From positions 327,658 through 391,657 of the forward strand of contig NW_004624801.1 of assembly GCF_000247695.1 (NCBI RefSeq): DNA of 64,000 bases. The letters run 5' to 3'. This document shows, piece by piece, positions 11,601 through 23,815 of this stretch. A program made the translations under genes and the position numbers. Every line of letters starts with the position of its first letter. Positions within the stretch are counted from its first letter, which is position 1. Origin of the DNA: Heterocephalus glaber. Lineage: Eukaryota > Chordata > Mammalia > Rodentia > Bathyergidae. The notes beneath the pieces were generated by a model, which saw only the letters and a program-made list of their open reading frames with translations, was not told the origin of the DNA and did no database searches.

Positions 11601-12419
11601 ATGGGGTTAAGGACAGAGATAGCTCCCCTCAGCAGCTCATTCCAGAGCCATTGGCTCATTTAATCATATCCTATTGCACAGAGGAGGAAATCTCTTACTC
11701 AGCAAAATTATTCTGCTCAAAGAGACAGGGACATGAAAGGACTGGAGTGAAAGAAGGCACAAGGACCAATGACCAGCTCAGTCTTCTGAAGAGATGTCAG
11801 CAGTCCTGGTGTTGCTGGAGGTTGAGATGTGTTAGAATCACTAAACAGAAAATGTGATTGTGGACGTCTTTGTGAAATGCAGCCTTGACATTTCCTACGA
11901 GTGCTACTGGACTGTTCGTTGGTCATTAGTTATTTAGAAAGTGTTGGCAAAGAAAATATCTGTGGAAAATGGCTGTTAGGAGGCATGAGGAATGAGATAA
12001 TCTTCAAGATGTAGACAAACAAAAATGATTGAAGTAAGAAAAGAAAAGGGGGAACTCACCCCTATTCAGGGAAATGCTGATGCACAGTGAGGCACGCCTT
12101 GTCCTTGCTCTCCTCCCACCCAGCCTTTCACCTTGGGAGCAGGAACACCTAGTCCTCTGGCAAAGCTTTCCTTAGGAAACAAGTGAATGCAATGAGCCTC
12201 AGCTTTCTTTTATCCTATTAAATGAATGTAGTTCTTCTTAAGACCAAGGCTGTAATGAAAGAAGCCCAGCCTAAGAGAATCACAGATCTGGACTGGCAAC
12301 AGTGGCTTGTCTTATGAACTGTGCAACTTGGAGCAACTTAGCTGATGTCTCTAACACTTATTTATAGCTTATTTATTTATCCCTAATTTACAGCTGCGCT
12401 TGCTATAGTAAATTACAAC
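8661..12419. other. Intergenic stretch without recognised genes
   Basis: No exon with convincing coding potential and no clear transposon was recognised. An (AAAAC)n simple repeat lies at about 9946-9975. The open frames here (up to about 75 codons) overlap on both strands and show no family motifs. Confidence 0.5.
9946..9975. repeat. (AAAAC)n simple repeat
   Basis: Four to five tandem units of AAAAAC. It may be the tail of an unrecognised retroposon, but I see no SINE body upstream. Confidence 0.8.
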
Positions 12420-12645
12420 TAAGACTTTAGGCTTCAGAACCAACTGCCTAGGCTTGAATATCATTATATCTACAATTTCCTGACTCTGTGACTTTGAGTA
12501 ATTTAATTAACCACTCTGTGCCCAAGTTTCCTCAACTAAAATAAGAAAAACAATAGTAGCCACCTCATAGTTGTTGTGAAGACTGAGGAAATATTTATAA
12601 AGAGCTTAAAACAATTACCTGGTTATAAGTGCTAATAAAGCGCAA
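12420..12645 (+). mobile_element. MIR SINE
   Basis: This follows the MIR consensus order: 'gactctgtgactttgagtaa' (from the 'ctgtgtgaccttgggcaagt' core), then 'gtttcctcaactaaaataag', 'cacctcatagttgttgtgaa' and 'gagcttaaaacaattacctgg'. It is an old mammalian SINE, diverged but nearly full length. Confidence 0.85.
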
Positions 12646-13384
12646 GCAATGAATACTGCTAGCAACAAATCTTTCACCTCTTAATGTTTTAACGGTTTAA
12701 TTTTTAAGCTTTTAACATTGACCTAAACCCAAAAAACAAAATTAAAAAGGAGTGATTATGTAACCATTTGGTAGAAGATGTTTAAATTATTCCTATCCAA
12801 ATGTAAATGATTTCTGTACTGTCTTACCCAAATCACTTTGGGTTGTCCAAATCATATTTCCTCCCTGTTGTGTGAGGGAGGCATCAGCTTTCAGTAAAAT
12901 GGTGCTTTCAAAGTAAAATAACCCATAAGATTTAGTGACTAGCACCAAACTAAGTAAAAGTCACCCTGCACATAATACAGGCTAATTTTCCTGCAAAATG
13001 TATCAAGTGGGCATTAAATTAAAGCCACGTAAAGCCATTTCCAAAAGTGTTTAGCTACTTTATATCATAGTAATATGTATTATTTTCAAATCATTCCAAT
13101 ATGTCCCAGTAAATTGGAAGGGTCCTAGAAAAGGCAGGTTCTTCACCCCCAAATGACCCACCATAACGCAAATAAGCTGCTGCTAACTGAACCTGGGAAA
13201 TTTTGCTGGCATATAATGTGCTGGTGGTCTCTGGGGTCCTGCCAACCACCCAGGAGATGCTGAGCCACATTTCCTGTCCTGGGAAAGAAGAGATGTATTG
13301 AATTCACTTGGAATGGGAAAGCAAATCTTCTTCCCTATAGTATGACATACTTTAGTAGAAGATGGAAGAGAATTCACATTCTAC

Positions 13385-13486
13385 ATGGAGTAGCTGTGTG
13401 AATTTGGGCCATTTCATATACATCGTTAGAACTCAGTTTTTTCCTGGGTGTAAATGAAGTGAATGGTATCCATCTTGTTTGCTTTC
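13385..13486 (+). mobile_element. MIR fragment
   Basis: 'tagctgtgtgaatttgggcc' matches the MIR core, followed by an 'actcagttttttcctgggtg' segment. The copy is cut off by the LTR that begins at 13487. Confidence 0.6.
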
Positions 13487-13815
13487 TTAGTCTGTTTTCT
13501 GCTGGTATAACAAAAATACCACAGAATGGGAAAATCATAATGAAGACAAGTTCATTTGCTCACAGTTTTGGAGAGTGGGAAGTCCATGACTGAGCAGCTA
13601 GCATACTAGCATATGGAGAGACACTTCTTGCTGTGTCATCCTATAGCAGGAGAGAGAGAGTTTAAATAAACCACTGTGAAGATAATGGCATTAATCCATT
13701 TATGAAGGTGGGGTCATCATAGCCAAATCATCTCTAAAAGACCCCACATTTTAATACTATTAGAAGAGAAATTTAATTTTAGTGTGAATTTTGGAGGAAA
13801 CAATGTTCAAATCAG
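13487..13815 (-). mobile_element. MaLR-type solo LTR (MST-like)
   Basis: The plus strand reads as the reverse complement of an MST-type LTR: 'ttagtctgttttctgctggt' at its left edge, 'gctcacagttttggagagtg', and 'aattttggaggaaacaatgt' at the right. No internal retroviral sequence flanks it, so it is a solo LTR. It has no coding content. Confidence 0.75.
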
Positions 13816-14322
13816 AGAATAGGTTAAATGTGAGGAGTGTATCAGGACACCATTACATATATAACAATATGTCTGTATGCAGACACACATAACTATCTGG
13901 CAAGTAGGAATTGCTCCATATACGAATACTCCCTGTCTTCTTACATATGCTTAAATAGTAGCAGTATGTTTCAGAAAAATTTGGAAGTGAAAGCAGTTAT
14001 TAGCTGTAGGATACAATGCTTTACTAGCAATTATAATTCTTGTATCTTGATGTGGCAGGTGGATATCTGAGGCTATGATTCTAAGTGTATTCTGTTCCTG
14101 TTCCCAAGAGAAATGGATTTTCCTCTTAGCGTTGCCACCATGGGCTGTGGGCTTGGAGGAAATGACTCCACCGCTCTGCTGCACTGTTTAAAAATATTTA
14201 TCCCATGGACATTCTCTGAATGACTTTAGGGTTTCTTATGAGGCCAAAAAACGTGATGATGTTTCCTCATTCCACTCCAATTCTTATTTTTACTTGTTTT
14301 TCTATTTTTTTTTTCTGTAGTG

Positions 14323-14660
14323 TATTGCTATAGCCTGAGTGTCTATGCGTCCCTCAAGTTCATGTGTTGAAGTCTTAACACTCCAGGTGATAGTGTTAAG
14401 AGAGGGGACCCTGGTGAGTTGACCGGGTCCTGAGAGGGGAGTTTCCTAAGAGGAAAGGGCTGAAACCCCTTCAGCTCTTCCACCACCTGGGGACACAGTG
14501 AGAAAGCATCATCTTTGAACCTGCAGCTGGATTCACATAAAACCCCAAATTTGTCTTGAACTTGGACTTACCCCTAGAACTGTAGGATGTATTGTTGATA
14601 AGCCACCCAGTTTATGATATTTTGTTAGAGAATTCTGAGCACAGAGAGACACAGAAGTAA
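14323..14660 (+). mobile_element. MaLR-type solo LTR (MLT1/MST-like)
   Basis: Order of segments as in MaLR LTRs: 'agttcatgtgttgaagtctt', 'ctcttccaccacctggggac', 'cagtgagaaagcatcatctt', 'cttgaacttggacttacccc' and 'gataagccacccagtttatg'. It lies in the opposite orientation to the LTR 500 bp upstream and belongs to a different subfamily. Confidence 0.8.
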
Positions 14661-16694
14661 TTCTCTACAGTTTTTCTAGTCTTGTGATTCTTGTCCATTC
14701 TGAATTTAGCTGGAAAATCTAATTTCACATTATTTTCTGCATCTTTAAAAGTCTTTCTTTAATGTATAACTGATGTACAGTGTGTAGTTCCCATACTAAT
14801 AAATCAACATTTTAGTTAATGGAATAGGTACTAAATACAGTTTTCAGATATGATATTACTGCCTTTTTCTAAAATCAGGCTTATTTAAACAGCAAAATTC
14901 ACAGGAATTAAAAATTGCACAAGTTGTTATTATAAAAAAGATGAGATACACAGCCTTTATAGTTACAATGCCAGAAAGTAAGTAGAGTCATAAAAATGTA
15001 ATAACAAAGATAAAACATGAAAATTCTGATGAGGGCAGCATATATTTATGACACAAACTAAGAAAGGCCTTCAAATATGCTACTAAGTTTCGCAAAATGC
15101 TACAACTCTTCACTTATGGGCATTAGAGGAAAATAGTCTTCCCAGGGTGCTACTAACCTTTTGTGTCATTAATATTAAGAGGCACATCTTCAGATGGGTG
15201 ATTTGTATGCTGAATGGCAGACAACTGTACCTGTCCAAACTGCATTTCTTTTCCGTTTTGTATATGCATTAATAAATGTAAGTTCTACTATTGCAGCATT
15301 TAGCTTAGCAGACATCAGTGATTTCTTGGTCCCCAGTGTAAGGAAAGATGGTCTATTCTCTGAAACAATTATAAAATAAATGGAGAGCAAACTGGGATAT
15401 TCTGGGTACTCTTCCCAACATCATGTTTGGCACGGATCTCAGAGAAATCACAGTTCGTAAATGGTAAGTACGAGCAGTTACTGTAAGACAAAGTTTTCAT
15501 AAGGGCTCTTTCATTGTTACATCACAAATAAATGTTAGAATGGTCATGGAATGACAGCAACTGAAATAAGAGCAATAATTGACCTATCAAACAGTATAAA
15601 TTCTGTGTATTCGTCTCCAGCAATGTAGGCTGTTATCTCAGTTATTACTTGATGTTTTAAAACTTGAACAATAAGGAAAATGAAGGACCCACAGACTTAT
15701 TTGCCCTCTTGGGGGTGGAGAATTGTAGGAGTGCAAAATACTAATGATTTTGCTTGTAGAAAAAAAGACAAATAAAAGCCATTTTTGTTTGCACTGAAGG
15801 CTTGGATAATATTTTAATGCTAATCCTTTGTAATACCGGTATTGTAATCACAATACTAATAATTATTATGAAAAGGCCTCTGATAATTGCCTTTCTATTA
15901 GGAGACAGAGCATTCTTGATCCCCATTGTGCCACCTTGTGGTCACAAAAGAACACAGGTTTTATTTATTTTTTTGTGAAAAGTAAACCTGTTAATTTTTT
16001 TTTTTTTTTTTGCTTTCAGGGATAGGAGATAATACTGGGAAGAACAGCTTAGAAAGCATGTGACCAAAAATACCTATGCACACAACATCACAGGCACCAT
16101 TCAACATATAAAACAGCATACACTAAAAAGCAGCAAGTGGTATTGGTCTAAGAATGAGTGGTAGGTACTAGATTTTCACCTATGCTACCTCCAAAAAGAA
16201 TCTATATTTAGAAGATAAAATAGGAGTTAAATTAGGCTGGCATTCTCTCTCTACCAATATAGACATGAAAATCTGGAGAATGTCCATTGAAAATCTAATA
16301 AATAATTCAGCAATCTATTCCAAGAGAAAGCAGCCAGATTTAGGTGTGAATTTTCAATATTGTATTAGAATAATCATGCAAATGTACATATACAAATTTC
16401 TTAATATATGAAATTTAATAGCGTCATTAAAGATTTACTTGGTATATGTATGTAGTATAATTTCAGAATTTTATGCATTTCAAAGAGTTGTAATATTTAT
16501 TTAAAGGATTTTTCTAAATTCCACTTGGGTCAGTATCCAGACATGAAGAACAGAAAATGATGTGTTTACTCACCCTCCCACAGAAGACTATCAGCTAGAG
16601 ACTAAATACTATATTTTGTAAACAAAAAAAAATTTAAAAATTTAGAGACCATTACAATAAACAATACTGTCATTCTAAATCATAGCATTATTGG
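14661..16694. other. Intergenic stretch without recognised genes
   Basis: AT-rich DNA with no recognised repeat body. A 16-base poly-T near 15996-16011 followed by 'gctttcag' looks like a splice acceptor, but no exon follows. Confidence 0.5.
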
Positions 16695-16778
16695 GTTTTT
16701 TTTCAGTACTGGGAATTGAACTCAGGGCCTTGTGCTTGCCAGGCAGGCACAGGGCCACTGAGCTACGTTCCCAGCCCC
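16695..16778 (-). mobile_element. ID-type SINE
   Basis: Reverse complement of the ID body. It is more diverged than the other copies, and its 'ccaggcaggcac' and 'gagctacgttcccagcc' differ from the young consensus. It carries a short T-run at its left edge. Confidence 0.85.
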
Positions 16779-16812
16779 CCACAGCATTTTTTTAAACTAG
16801 CATTTCTCGCTC

Positions 16813-16930
16813 ATCTTCTCCTCTTTCTTTCCTTCTCTCTCTCTTCCTTCCTTCTTTCCTTCCTTTCATCCATCCTTCCTTCCTTCCTTTATTAGTTCCT
16901 TGCTTCCTTTCTTCCTTCTCTTTCTTCCAG
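16813..16930. repeat. Pyrimidine-rich (CCTT/CTTT)n microsatellite
   Basis: An imperfect run of CTTC and CCTT units on the plus strand, just after the ID element. Units are interrupted by 'catccatcc'. Confidence 0.85.
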
Positions 16931-17149
16931 CTTCCTGTTTAAGATTAGAAATTATATAGCTATTGAATTAAAAGGTTTCAGCCACTAGTACCTGATTTTT
17001 AAAATATTCGTGCACTCCTCTATTGAGTACATACCACATGTCAGGTTATTCATCGACACTGTAAAGGCAATAGTAACTGTATAGAAAAAAATCTTATCTT
17101 CATTGAACTTCAAGTGGGAGAGAGAGAAAGTAAAGAAACAAACGCACAA

Positions 17150-18120
17150 TTTAATGTTATATACTGTAAAAGAATTTGAAAAACAACAGGAATTTACCAC
17201 TGCTTATGTCGACAAGCTCAGACACCTGGAATAGAGAAAGTAAACCATGTAGATTCCCGAAGAGACAGTTCCAAACCAGTGCTAGTACCCTGAAGCAGGA
17301 TTTGAGAATTTGATGGGGTAGCAAAAATTCAGTTTGGGTGAGGGCTTGGTGCAGATATGTATTTGATATGCACATGGGAACAAAGAGTTGGAAGCTGTGT
17401 ATGTGACTTTGGTGCGGTGGGAGGTCAGCTGCTAAAGCTGCAGACTTGAAAGCCATCTTCCTAAGCTACATGTTTAAAAATGCAGGCCTTGATGTGATCT
17501 AGGAGTTGAATGGAAGTAGTAGGGAAATCATAGAGTTAGATAGAGCCAGGGCACTGTAGCCTTGTGTGGTAGAGCATTAGGGGAGCTTATTAAAGGTACC
17601 TGGGATGGAGCAGTCCAGAGGTTTGAGAGAAAACAGAGAGCAATTGTTACTTAAAAGCCAATGAAGAACGTGATCCAAACAGAGATTGTCAGTGCTGGAA
17701 ATAAGTCTTGAAGGCTTTGGAAAGACAAGCTGGGGTAGATGGCTGATTGAAGGGCGCTCAAAGGAGAATGAGATGTGAGAAAAGTGGTGTTGTAAAGGGA
17801 AAAGATAAGGAGGGAATAGCAGGAGATAGATGTAAGGTAAAAGAAAGCTTTCCCCTTTTCCTTTCTTTGTATTTTTTTTTTTCTTTTGACAGTGGGAGGA
17901 AGTTCAGTATGTTTGTGAACAGATGGGAATGATCCCTCTCTAAGGAAAAAAATAGATAATGTAGGAGCGAGAGGATAATTAAAGAAGTAGAGCCCTTGAA
18001 TACATGAGAAGAGATGGCATTTAGTAGATAAGCACACGGAGTGATCACATGTCATCTTAGCCTCAGACACTGCCAGGAAATAACAGACACAGATAGAGAT
18101 GGATGGGTGGATTTCTTACT
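17150..18120 (+). mobile_element. Possible ancient LINE-2 (L2) remnant
   Basis: The stretch has the purine-rich, GA/TG-biased composition of L2 3' regions. Short phrases such as 'gtgatccaaacagagattgt' and 'aagtcttgaaggctttggaa' are reminiscent of L2. Divergence is too high to be sure by eye. Confidence 0.25.
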
Positions 18121-19493
18121 GGGTTGGAGGGGATTGGAAGGGGAAGTTTTCCTCTTGGCTTCCATTTTCACTATAATAGGAAGTAAAATAACCAGATGAG
18201 AATGGAGGTTATTGGCAGAGTGAAGGCAGGCAAGGTTTAAATACTCTTTCCAGAGATTTTGGATGGACTAGGGAAGTACAACAGGACCGAATATAATTGG
18301 ATAACCAGGCAGTCCTGAAGTCCCTTTCTAGGTTTGTGATCACACTTTTAAAATAACAACAGCTAATGTGGCTGTGTGCTTTCTTCGTTTATAACATTTG
18401 TTATAGTTTAGTTTCCAAGAACTGATCAGTTGAAAAAATCCAGCTTTCCAAGTGAACATGTTTTATTTTTATGAATGGTGCACACATTTACATTTCAATA
18501 AAAGAGAGCTAATTTTATCTGCTACTGAAACACTAATTGTGAGGATCTAGATATAAATGGGGAGATCACAATTTGTCTGCAAAAGAGTACCTTAGGATTT
18601 AAGTATCCCAAAGAGCAAGAAGCTCTGACTGCCACGTGCCAGTTCTCCAGCTCTTCCTCAGTGTGGTCATATATCACAACTAAGTGTTGAGGGGAAGTGT
18701 GTTGAGACTGCTGGGATTCCACCAACACAATTTATCCTAGTCCAAGCTTTTTAGTATACTAAAGAGTATAGCTTGGGCTAGCATAAATTTATTTGGTTAA
18801 AAAAAACACATAATAAAAGGAGCTAAGTAGGAAATGCATGAACCGGAGAGCCACCAGTTTGTCTAAACTGGAATTGTTTGAGAACAATAGGCTCCTGGCA
18901 GAGTGGGTTGAGGCTACAGCTAAGTAGCAATCAAGTGGCAAACAAAATCTGCTTGTCTTCATGACAGTTTAATTTACTTTGTCTCCACCCATGGATTGAT
19001 TTTTTTTTATACCTTTGTGTATAATGTCATGACTGGCTCTTCTGGCCCCATCCCTACCCTAAAACTATTGTCATTTCCTTATCAACAGACCATTTCATGT
19101 ATTCAGTTCTGCAGGTCAGAGGGAAGGGGAGAACAAATCTTAAGTGAATTTGTTTTTGCTTTGATTTGGGAAGTTTTCTTTGATATACCTTTAGGATAGT
19201 TCTTTTCAACTTTTAATTACAAATTTACTCTTCATGTTTTCAACATTTACTATTATGTAACATAAAGTTAAGTAATGTTAAAATCTGATAGGGCTATTTG
19301 CAATGAATCCATGACACATAAAGAACAAAAAGGTGCACTTGTCATGGGAAGTGTAATGAAAAGAGAGTGATGGATTCCAGGCTAATAATAGGCTTTAATA
19401 AATTAAGCATTTTTAATGATGTGTTTGTGTGTTTATTATGACATGCATTGAAGCTACTGCACTACTGAATAATGTTAAGGACACATTTTAAAA
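18121..19493. other. Intergenic stretch without recognised genes
   Basis: No repeat family or coding exon was recognised. Confidence 0.5.
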
Positions 19494-19508
19494 AGTATTG
19501 AAGAAGAG

Positions 19509-19606
19509 GGCCGGGGATTTAGCTCAGTGGTTCTGGCGCCTGCCTTGCAAGTGCAAGGTCTTGAGTTTGATCCTCATTATCAAATAAATAAATAAATAAA
19601 TAAAAG
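19509..19606 (+). mobile_element. Young ID-type SINE with perfect target-site duplication
   Basis: Complete ID body followed by a (TAAA)n tail. The 15-bp repeat AGTATTGAAGAAGAG is perfect at 19494-19508 and 19607-19621. Box A is intact; box B 'gagtttgatcct' has minor changes. Confidence 0.95.
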
Positions 19607-20930
19607 AGTATTGAAGAAGAGACACATATGATATAAGTGAAACTCAAATGTATTACATTTGGTGACTGTCCTATATTCAACTGCAATATATGAATGAGGG
19701 ATGTATTTATGCTTAGTTGGTAGAAAAATTGTTGTTATATCAGGTGGCTACAGCAAATTATTATTTTTTTGCTGAATATCATAACACAATCACAAGAAAG
19801 AGGCACAGAAAAACTTGTTGGTATGGTTCTTTACAAATACTTACAAACAAAACACTCTTGAAAGAGTCAAATATACTCTCTTCTTGTTCCTAATTATTTA
19901 CAATGACAGCTTCCAGTCTACTTAGTTTTTCCAGGACCCTGTGTGAAGGAAATCTATATGCTTCTTAAGAACATTGTATTGAAAAAAACCAGAGAACACC
20001 ATTGTTTTTGAATTCATGTACAATGATGGGCCATGAAGAAAAAAAGTAGTGATTTTCAGCTTACCATCTGTCATGAAAACAACATGGTAATGATGATAAA
20101 ATACTAACAATAGTAGTAGAATCTTTGCAGCAGCCCTCAGAGGTCATCATATTAAAGTAAGTACGTGAAAAAAAAAAGAAGAGAGAATAGAGTATCATGG
20201 TGAATGTCTCAAGACTGAACATCCAAGTCCAGGAGGGCTAAAAAGTAACTCATAGTCATTTCTCTATTATAATCACTTCAATTATGTGACTCTAAGAGGA
20301 TATATTCATGTAGAAGTTTCAAAAATTGATCCAAAAATTTTATGTCTAATAGACCAAATCGCATTTGAGAAAATTTCTACCATTTCAGTTGTGCCAAAGA
20401 CATCACAGTACAAATAACTCCAGAGGGAGGGGTCCTTAAGAAGATATTCTCAACTCTCGGTGCCATGTTTGCAAAATGAAACAAAACAAAAATCAGGGGA
20501 AGAGGATTGAAGGAATTTGTTCATGGATCTTTGATATATATTTAACTTTAAAAATAACTAAATGTTCTCTTTAAAATTTTTAAATTTTGAATATGAAGGA
20601 TTTAGAAGACTCTTGTTTGTGGTAATCAACTTCTTGTTTCCATTTTATTAGAGTACATACTGAAACTCAAGCTTTGACCAAAATTAATGGACTTCTTTTA
20701 TTTCTTTGAAATGTCTGATGAATTTTTCTCCTAAATTATCTCATAAGATACGAGAATTTACTACTTCTAAAATCCACCCACCTCTCTTCATTTTGATTTT
20801 TACACTCTGTTGTTTTTCTCTCTTGGAAGCAACTCTGCAATTTGTACCCACATATGCCACATGAATGGATTTTCTATGGAACTAGAGTCATTATGTGACA
20901 ACCTAAGTGTTAGGAAAAATAGAAACTCAG

Positions 20931-21000
20931 GCCCTGGGATGTAGCTCAGTGGTGCTGCGCCTGCCTGGCAAGTGCAAGGTCCTGAGTTCAATCCCCAGTA
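20931..21000 (+). mobile_element. ID-type SINE, tail-less
   Basis: ID body 'gccctgggatgtagctcagt' through 'gagttcaatccccagta'. The A-rich tail is missing and no clear duplication flanks it, so it is probably an older or truncated copy. Confidence 0.85.
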
Positions 21001-21974
21001 GATCGAAGTCTCTTAACAAATCAGTATTTTCATGGTTTGACTTTGGGCTTAGCAATTTGTACCATTAACAGTACATTTGCATACCTAGTGCAGGAGATTT
21101 AATGATGAGATGAACTCATTTGTCTTGCTGTTAAAGAAAATGTTCAAATGAACTGAAGTCCAAAAACCCTACTTACTTATTATTGGAGTTTTGATATTAA
21201 GACTGACAATTTAACCTACTAAGGGGATTTGATTACACTTATAAGTAGATATAATGGAGTTCATGGAGAAAAGACCAAGCTTACATTGATTTTTAGGAAT
21301 TTCTAGTAAGAGTAAGTCTGTGGTGACTTTGCAGTTAGGTTCATAGAGGTAGTTTGTCAGAGTTTGCCTTCTGTGAGGCATGACACTAAAAGAGGAACAG
21401 GTAAATGGGAGTGGACACATGCATTCTACTTGTTTTTCCTTATTAAATCCACTAAGGGAATTTCCCTGAACTTCTCCCACTAGAGAATTTATATTGATTT
21501 AGAATTATTTCTATATTCACTCATTTAATAAAGAATAAAATATTATATGAATAATTTAGGATTTTTTTTATCCTAATGAGTCGAGATATGGAATTGCAAC
21601 ATCTGTGCGCACAGAAGAGCTTTGACCCAGTGCTTGTTGTAGACCCTCAGTAAACAGAAGATCAAAATTCCCTGAGGGCCTCAATGGAGATTACAAACTG
21701 TAGCAACAATGAAAAAGGGAGCTATGTCTTTTTTATACTCTTTAATACTTCTTATTAGGGTTTTGTTCTTTATCGTGAAATAATACCCAGGGAAACATAA
21801 AAGAATGATAAACAAGACACATACAAAAATAAAAGTAAATCATAATCACATTAATTAGGTCATTGTTGTACATATACATAATTAGAGCAGAGATATAAAG
21901 CCTGATCCACTAAAAATACTATCGGGAGACCATCCAGACATGGAGTACCAGCGACTCCAACTGGTTTCAACCCT
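21001..21974. other. Intergenic stretch without recognised genes
   Basis: No repeat family or coding exon was recognised. Confidence 0.5.
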
Positions 21975-21992
21975 TCTTTCCTTCCTTCCTTC

Positions 21993-22046
<54 letters not shown>

Positions 22047-22113
22047 CTCTTTCTGTTTTTTTCTCTATCCAGGGCCTGGCAAATGCTCTGCCTGGGAATT
22101 ATGCCCGTAGCCA
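21975..22113 (-). mobile_element. (CTTT)n tract joined to a degenerate ID element
   Basis: On the plus strand a (CCTT)/(CTTT)n run at about 21975-22046 is followed by 'ggcctggcaaatgctctgcc' and 'tatgcccgtagcc', which resemble the reverse of an ID body. On the minus strand this is an ID element with an expanded GAAA tail. Confidence 0.6.
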
Positions 22114-22179
22114 TTTTTGACCGTTGCTATATTTAATTTGTGCTACACAAATAAAATGAAAGGATTTTTGAGTCACACA

Positions 22180-22226
22180 TTTTTTTGAGATGTATCTCAT
22201 TAAGTTCCCCAGGCTGGCCTTGGACT
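22180..22226 (-). mobile_element. B1 SINE fragment, cut by the assembly gap
   Basis: 'tttttttgagatgtatctca' followed by 'ccaggctggccttggact' is the 3' end of a B1 in reverse orientation. The rest of the element should lie in the unsequenced gap. Confidence 0.7.
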
Positions 22227-22326
22227 NNNNNNNNNNNNNNNNNNNNNNNNNNNNNNNNNNNNNNNNNNNNNNNNNNNNNNNNNNNNNNNNNNNNNNNNNN
22301 NNNNNNNNNNNNNNNNNNNNNNNNNN
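22227..22326. other. Assembly gap (100 N)
   Basis: Exactly 100 undetermined bases. A round figure like this is often used when the true length is unknown. It abuts a CTTT microsatellite, a common cause of assembly failure. Confidence 0.95.
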
Positions 22327-22372
<46 letters not shown>

Positions 22373-22447
22373 CTCTTTCTCTTTCTTTGTTTCTTTCTCT
22401 CTCTCTTTCTTTCTCTCTTTCTGTCTCTTTCTCTTTCTTCCTTTCTT
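22327..22447. repeat. (CTTT)n microsatellite
   Basis: Eleven or more perfect CTTT units next to the gap grade into CTCTTT and GTTT variants. The number of units in the genome is unknown because of the gap. Confidence 0.95.
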
Positions 22448-22666
22448 TTTATCTCATATATGTGCATATCAATGACCTTTTTTGTCTATCATGAACCATT
22501 TTACATGATTTTTATTTAAGAAAAATTGAGTACAGAATTATTACTTTCCCCATAATTGAGAGGTTTCCTTGTTTGTTTTTACTGCCTCTTAAATTTTACA
22601 TCTGAAATAAATAATGCCTTACTTCTCTCATCCTAATTTTAGTCCTGAAGACAAATATGGAAAGAC

Positions 22667-22882
22667 ACAGCTGAGTGTGGTGGCACTGGCTTAGAATTCT
22701 AGTACTCTGCAAGGATGAGATGGGAGGATCACATCTTAGAGCCCAGCCTGGGCAACGATATCTTATCTCTAAATAAAATATTTTTTAAAAAGCTAGGGAT
22801 ACAGCTCAATTCAAATGCCTTGAGTTCAATCCTTAGTGCCACAGAAAGAAAGAAAGAATAAAAGAAAGAAAGAAAGAAGAAA
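22667..22882 (+). mobile_element. B1-dID dimeric SINE
   Basis: A B1-like left half ('ctgagtgtggtggcactggc', 'gatgggaggatcacatctta', 'gcccagcctgggcaacgata') is joined by an A/T-rich linker to an ID-like right half ('gctagggatacagctcaatt', 'gagttcaatccttagtgcca'). It ends in a (GAAA)n tail. This dimer type is known from several non-muroid rodent lineages. Confidence 0.75.
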
Positions 22883-23639
22883 AGCTGATGAGATCTAAAA
22901 TATATTTATAAACACATATAGATTGTGTTTCTGAAAGAAGTGAAATCATACACTAGTATCATCTGCATTCAAAGTTAAATGAAGTTAATAGACAAATTTT
23001 AGGACATAATTTGTGTTATGAAACAATCCAATTTGTTCAGTTATTTGTTGTTTTTGATGTTTCTTTTCAATAATTATAGATTCCTAAGTACAGCAGTTAA
23101 TTGTCACTAATGAGGTTAAGTTCAAGATACATTGTGTTCAAGCAACACAAAGTTCAGTATTTTCCTAAATGTTTAACCGGCTCTCAGGTCCCTCTGGAGA
23201 TGAGCAAGCTCAACACAGCCTACTTGTAGGTTTGCTAAAATCTAGAAAGTATACAGTGATGAAAAACAGGTCAAAACTTAATCTCCATAGAATCAGTTTT
23301 ACATTCATTAATTGTAATCACTGATATTCATAATAACCTTAATTCTTTTTTATAAGCTCACTTGAAAGCCACTTATTTTTAACATGTTAAGAGTGACTAA
23401 TCAAAACATGTCAACTGTAATTAGTTTGAACAGAAAACATTTCTTGTTTGAATACACATTTTGCAATCATTATATCATTCATTCTAAAATGAATGGATGA
23501 GCATTTTACCTCTTCTGTAATGAGAAGGAACAAATACTTAAATTGTTCATGAAATTTACTCAAACTCCAAGAATCAAAGACAGGGAATAGCAATCGCACT
23601 TTTTTTGCTCAATTTAACCTGATGTTCCAGTGCATTATT
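22883..23639. other. Intergenic stretch without recognised genes
   Basis: No repeat or exon was recognised. Confidence 0.5.
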
Positions 23640-23815
23640 CCAGGCTAGGGTTCAGATGACTTTTCTATAAAGAACCAGAGAGTGAGTATTTCAGACTGTG
23701 TGGGACACAGGGCCTCTCTGTCTCACTCACTCATCCTGCCACCATAGTTAGAAAGCTACTTATTTCTGTAAACAAATGAGTGTGGCTGCTTTCCAGTAAA
23801 ACAGTGAAATTCACA
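23640..23815 (+). mobile_element. hAT-type (MER1-like) DNA transposon relic
   Basis: Phrases match the common non-autonomous hAT element of mammals: 'ctataaagaaccagagagtg', 'agtatttcagactgtgtggg' and 'aaacaaatgagtgtggctgc'. A second copy lies at about 48.6 kb in the same orientation. Confidence 0.65.

Noticed and set aside
15929..15944. Possible CTCF site TGCCACCTTGTGGTCA
   Set aside because: Several mismatches to the core motif. Without ChIP data or conservation it cannot be separated from chance.
15990..16020. Splice-acceptor-like poly-T followed by 'gctttcag'
   Set aside because: No open or conserved-looking exon follows, and the run is probably a retroposon tail or simple poly-T.
17651..18070. 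139-codon minus-strand frame
   Set aside because: Low-complexity S/F/L/K product from purine/pyrimidine-biased DNA, with another long frame overlapping in a second phase; no domain seen.
22099..22519. Frames of about 100-120 codons rich in K/E/R or F/L/S
   Set aside because: They are translations of the CTTT/GAAA microsatellite and the N gap.
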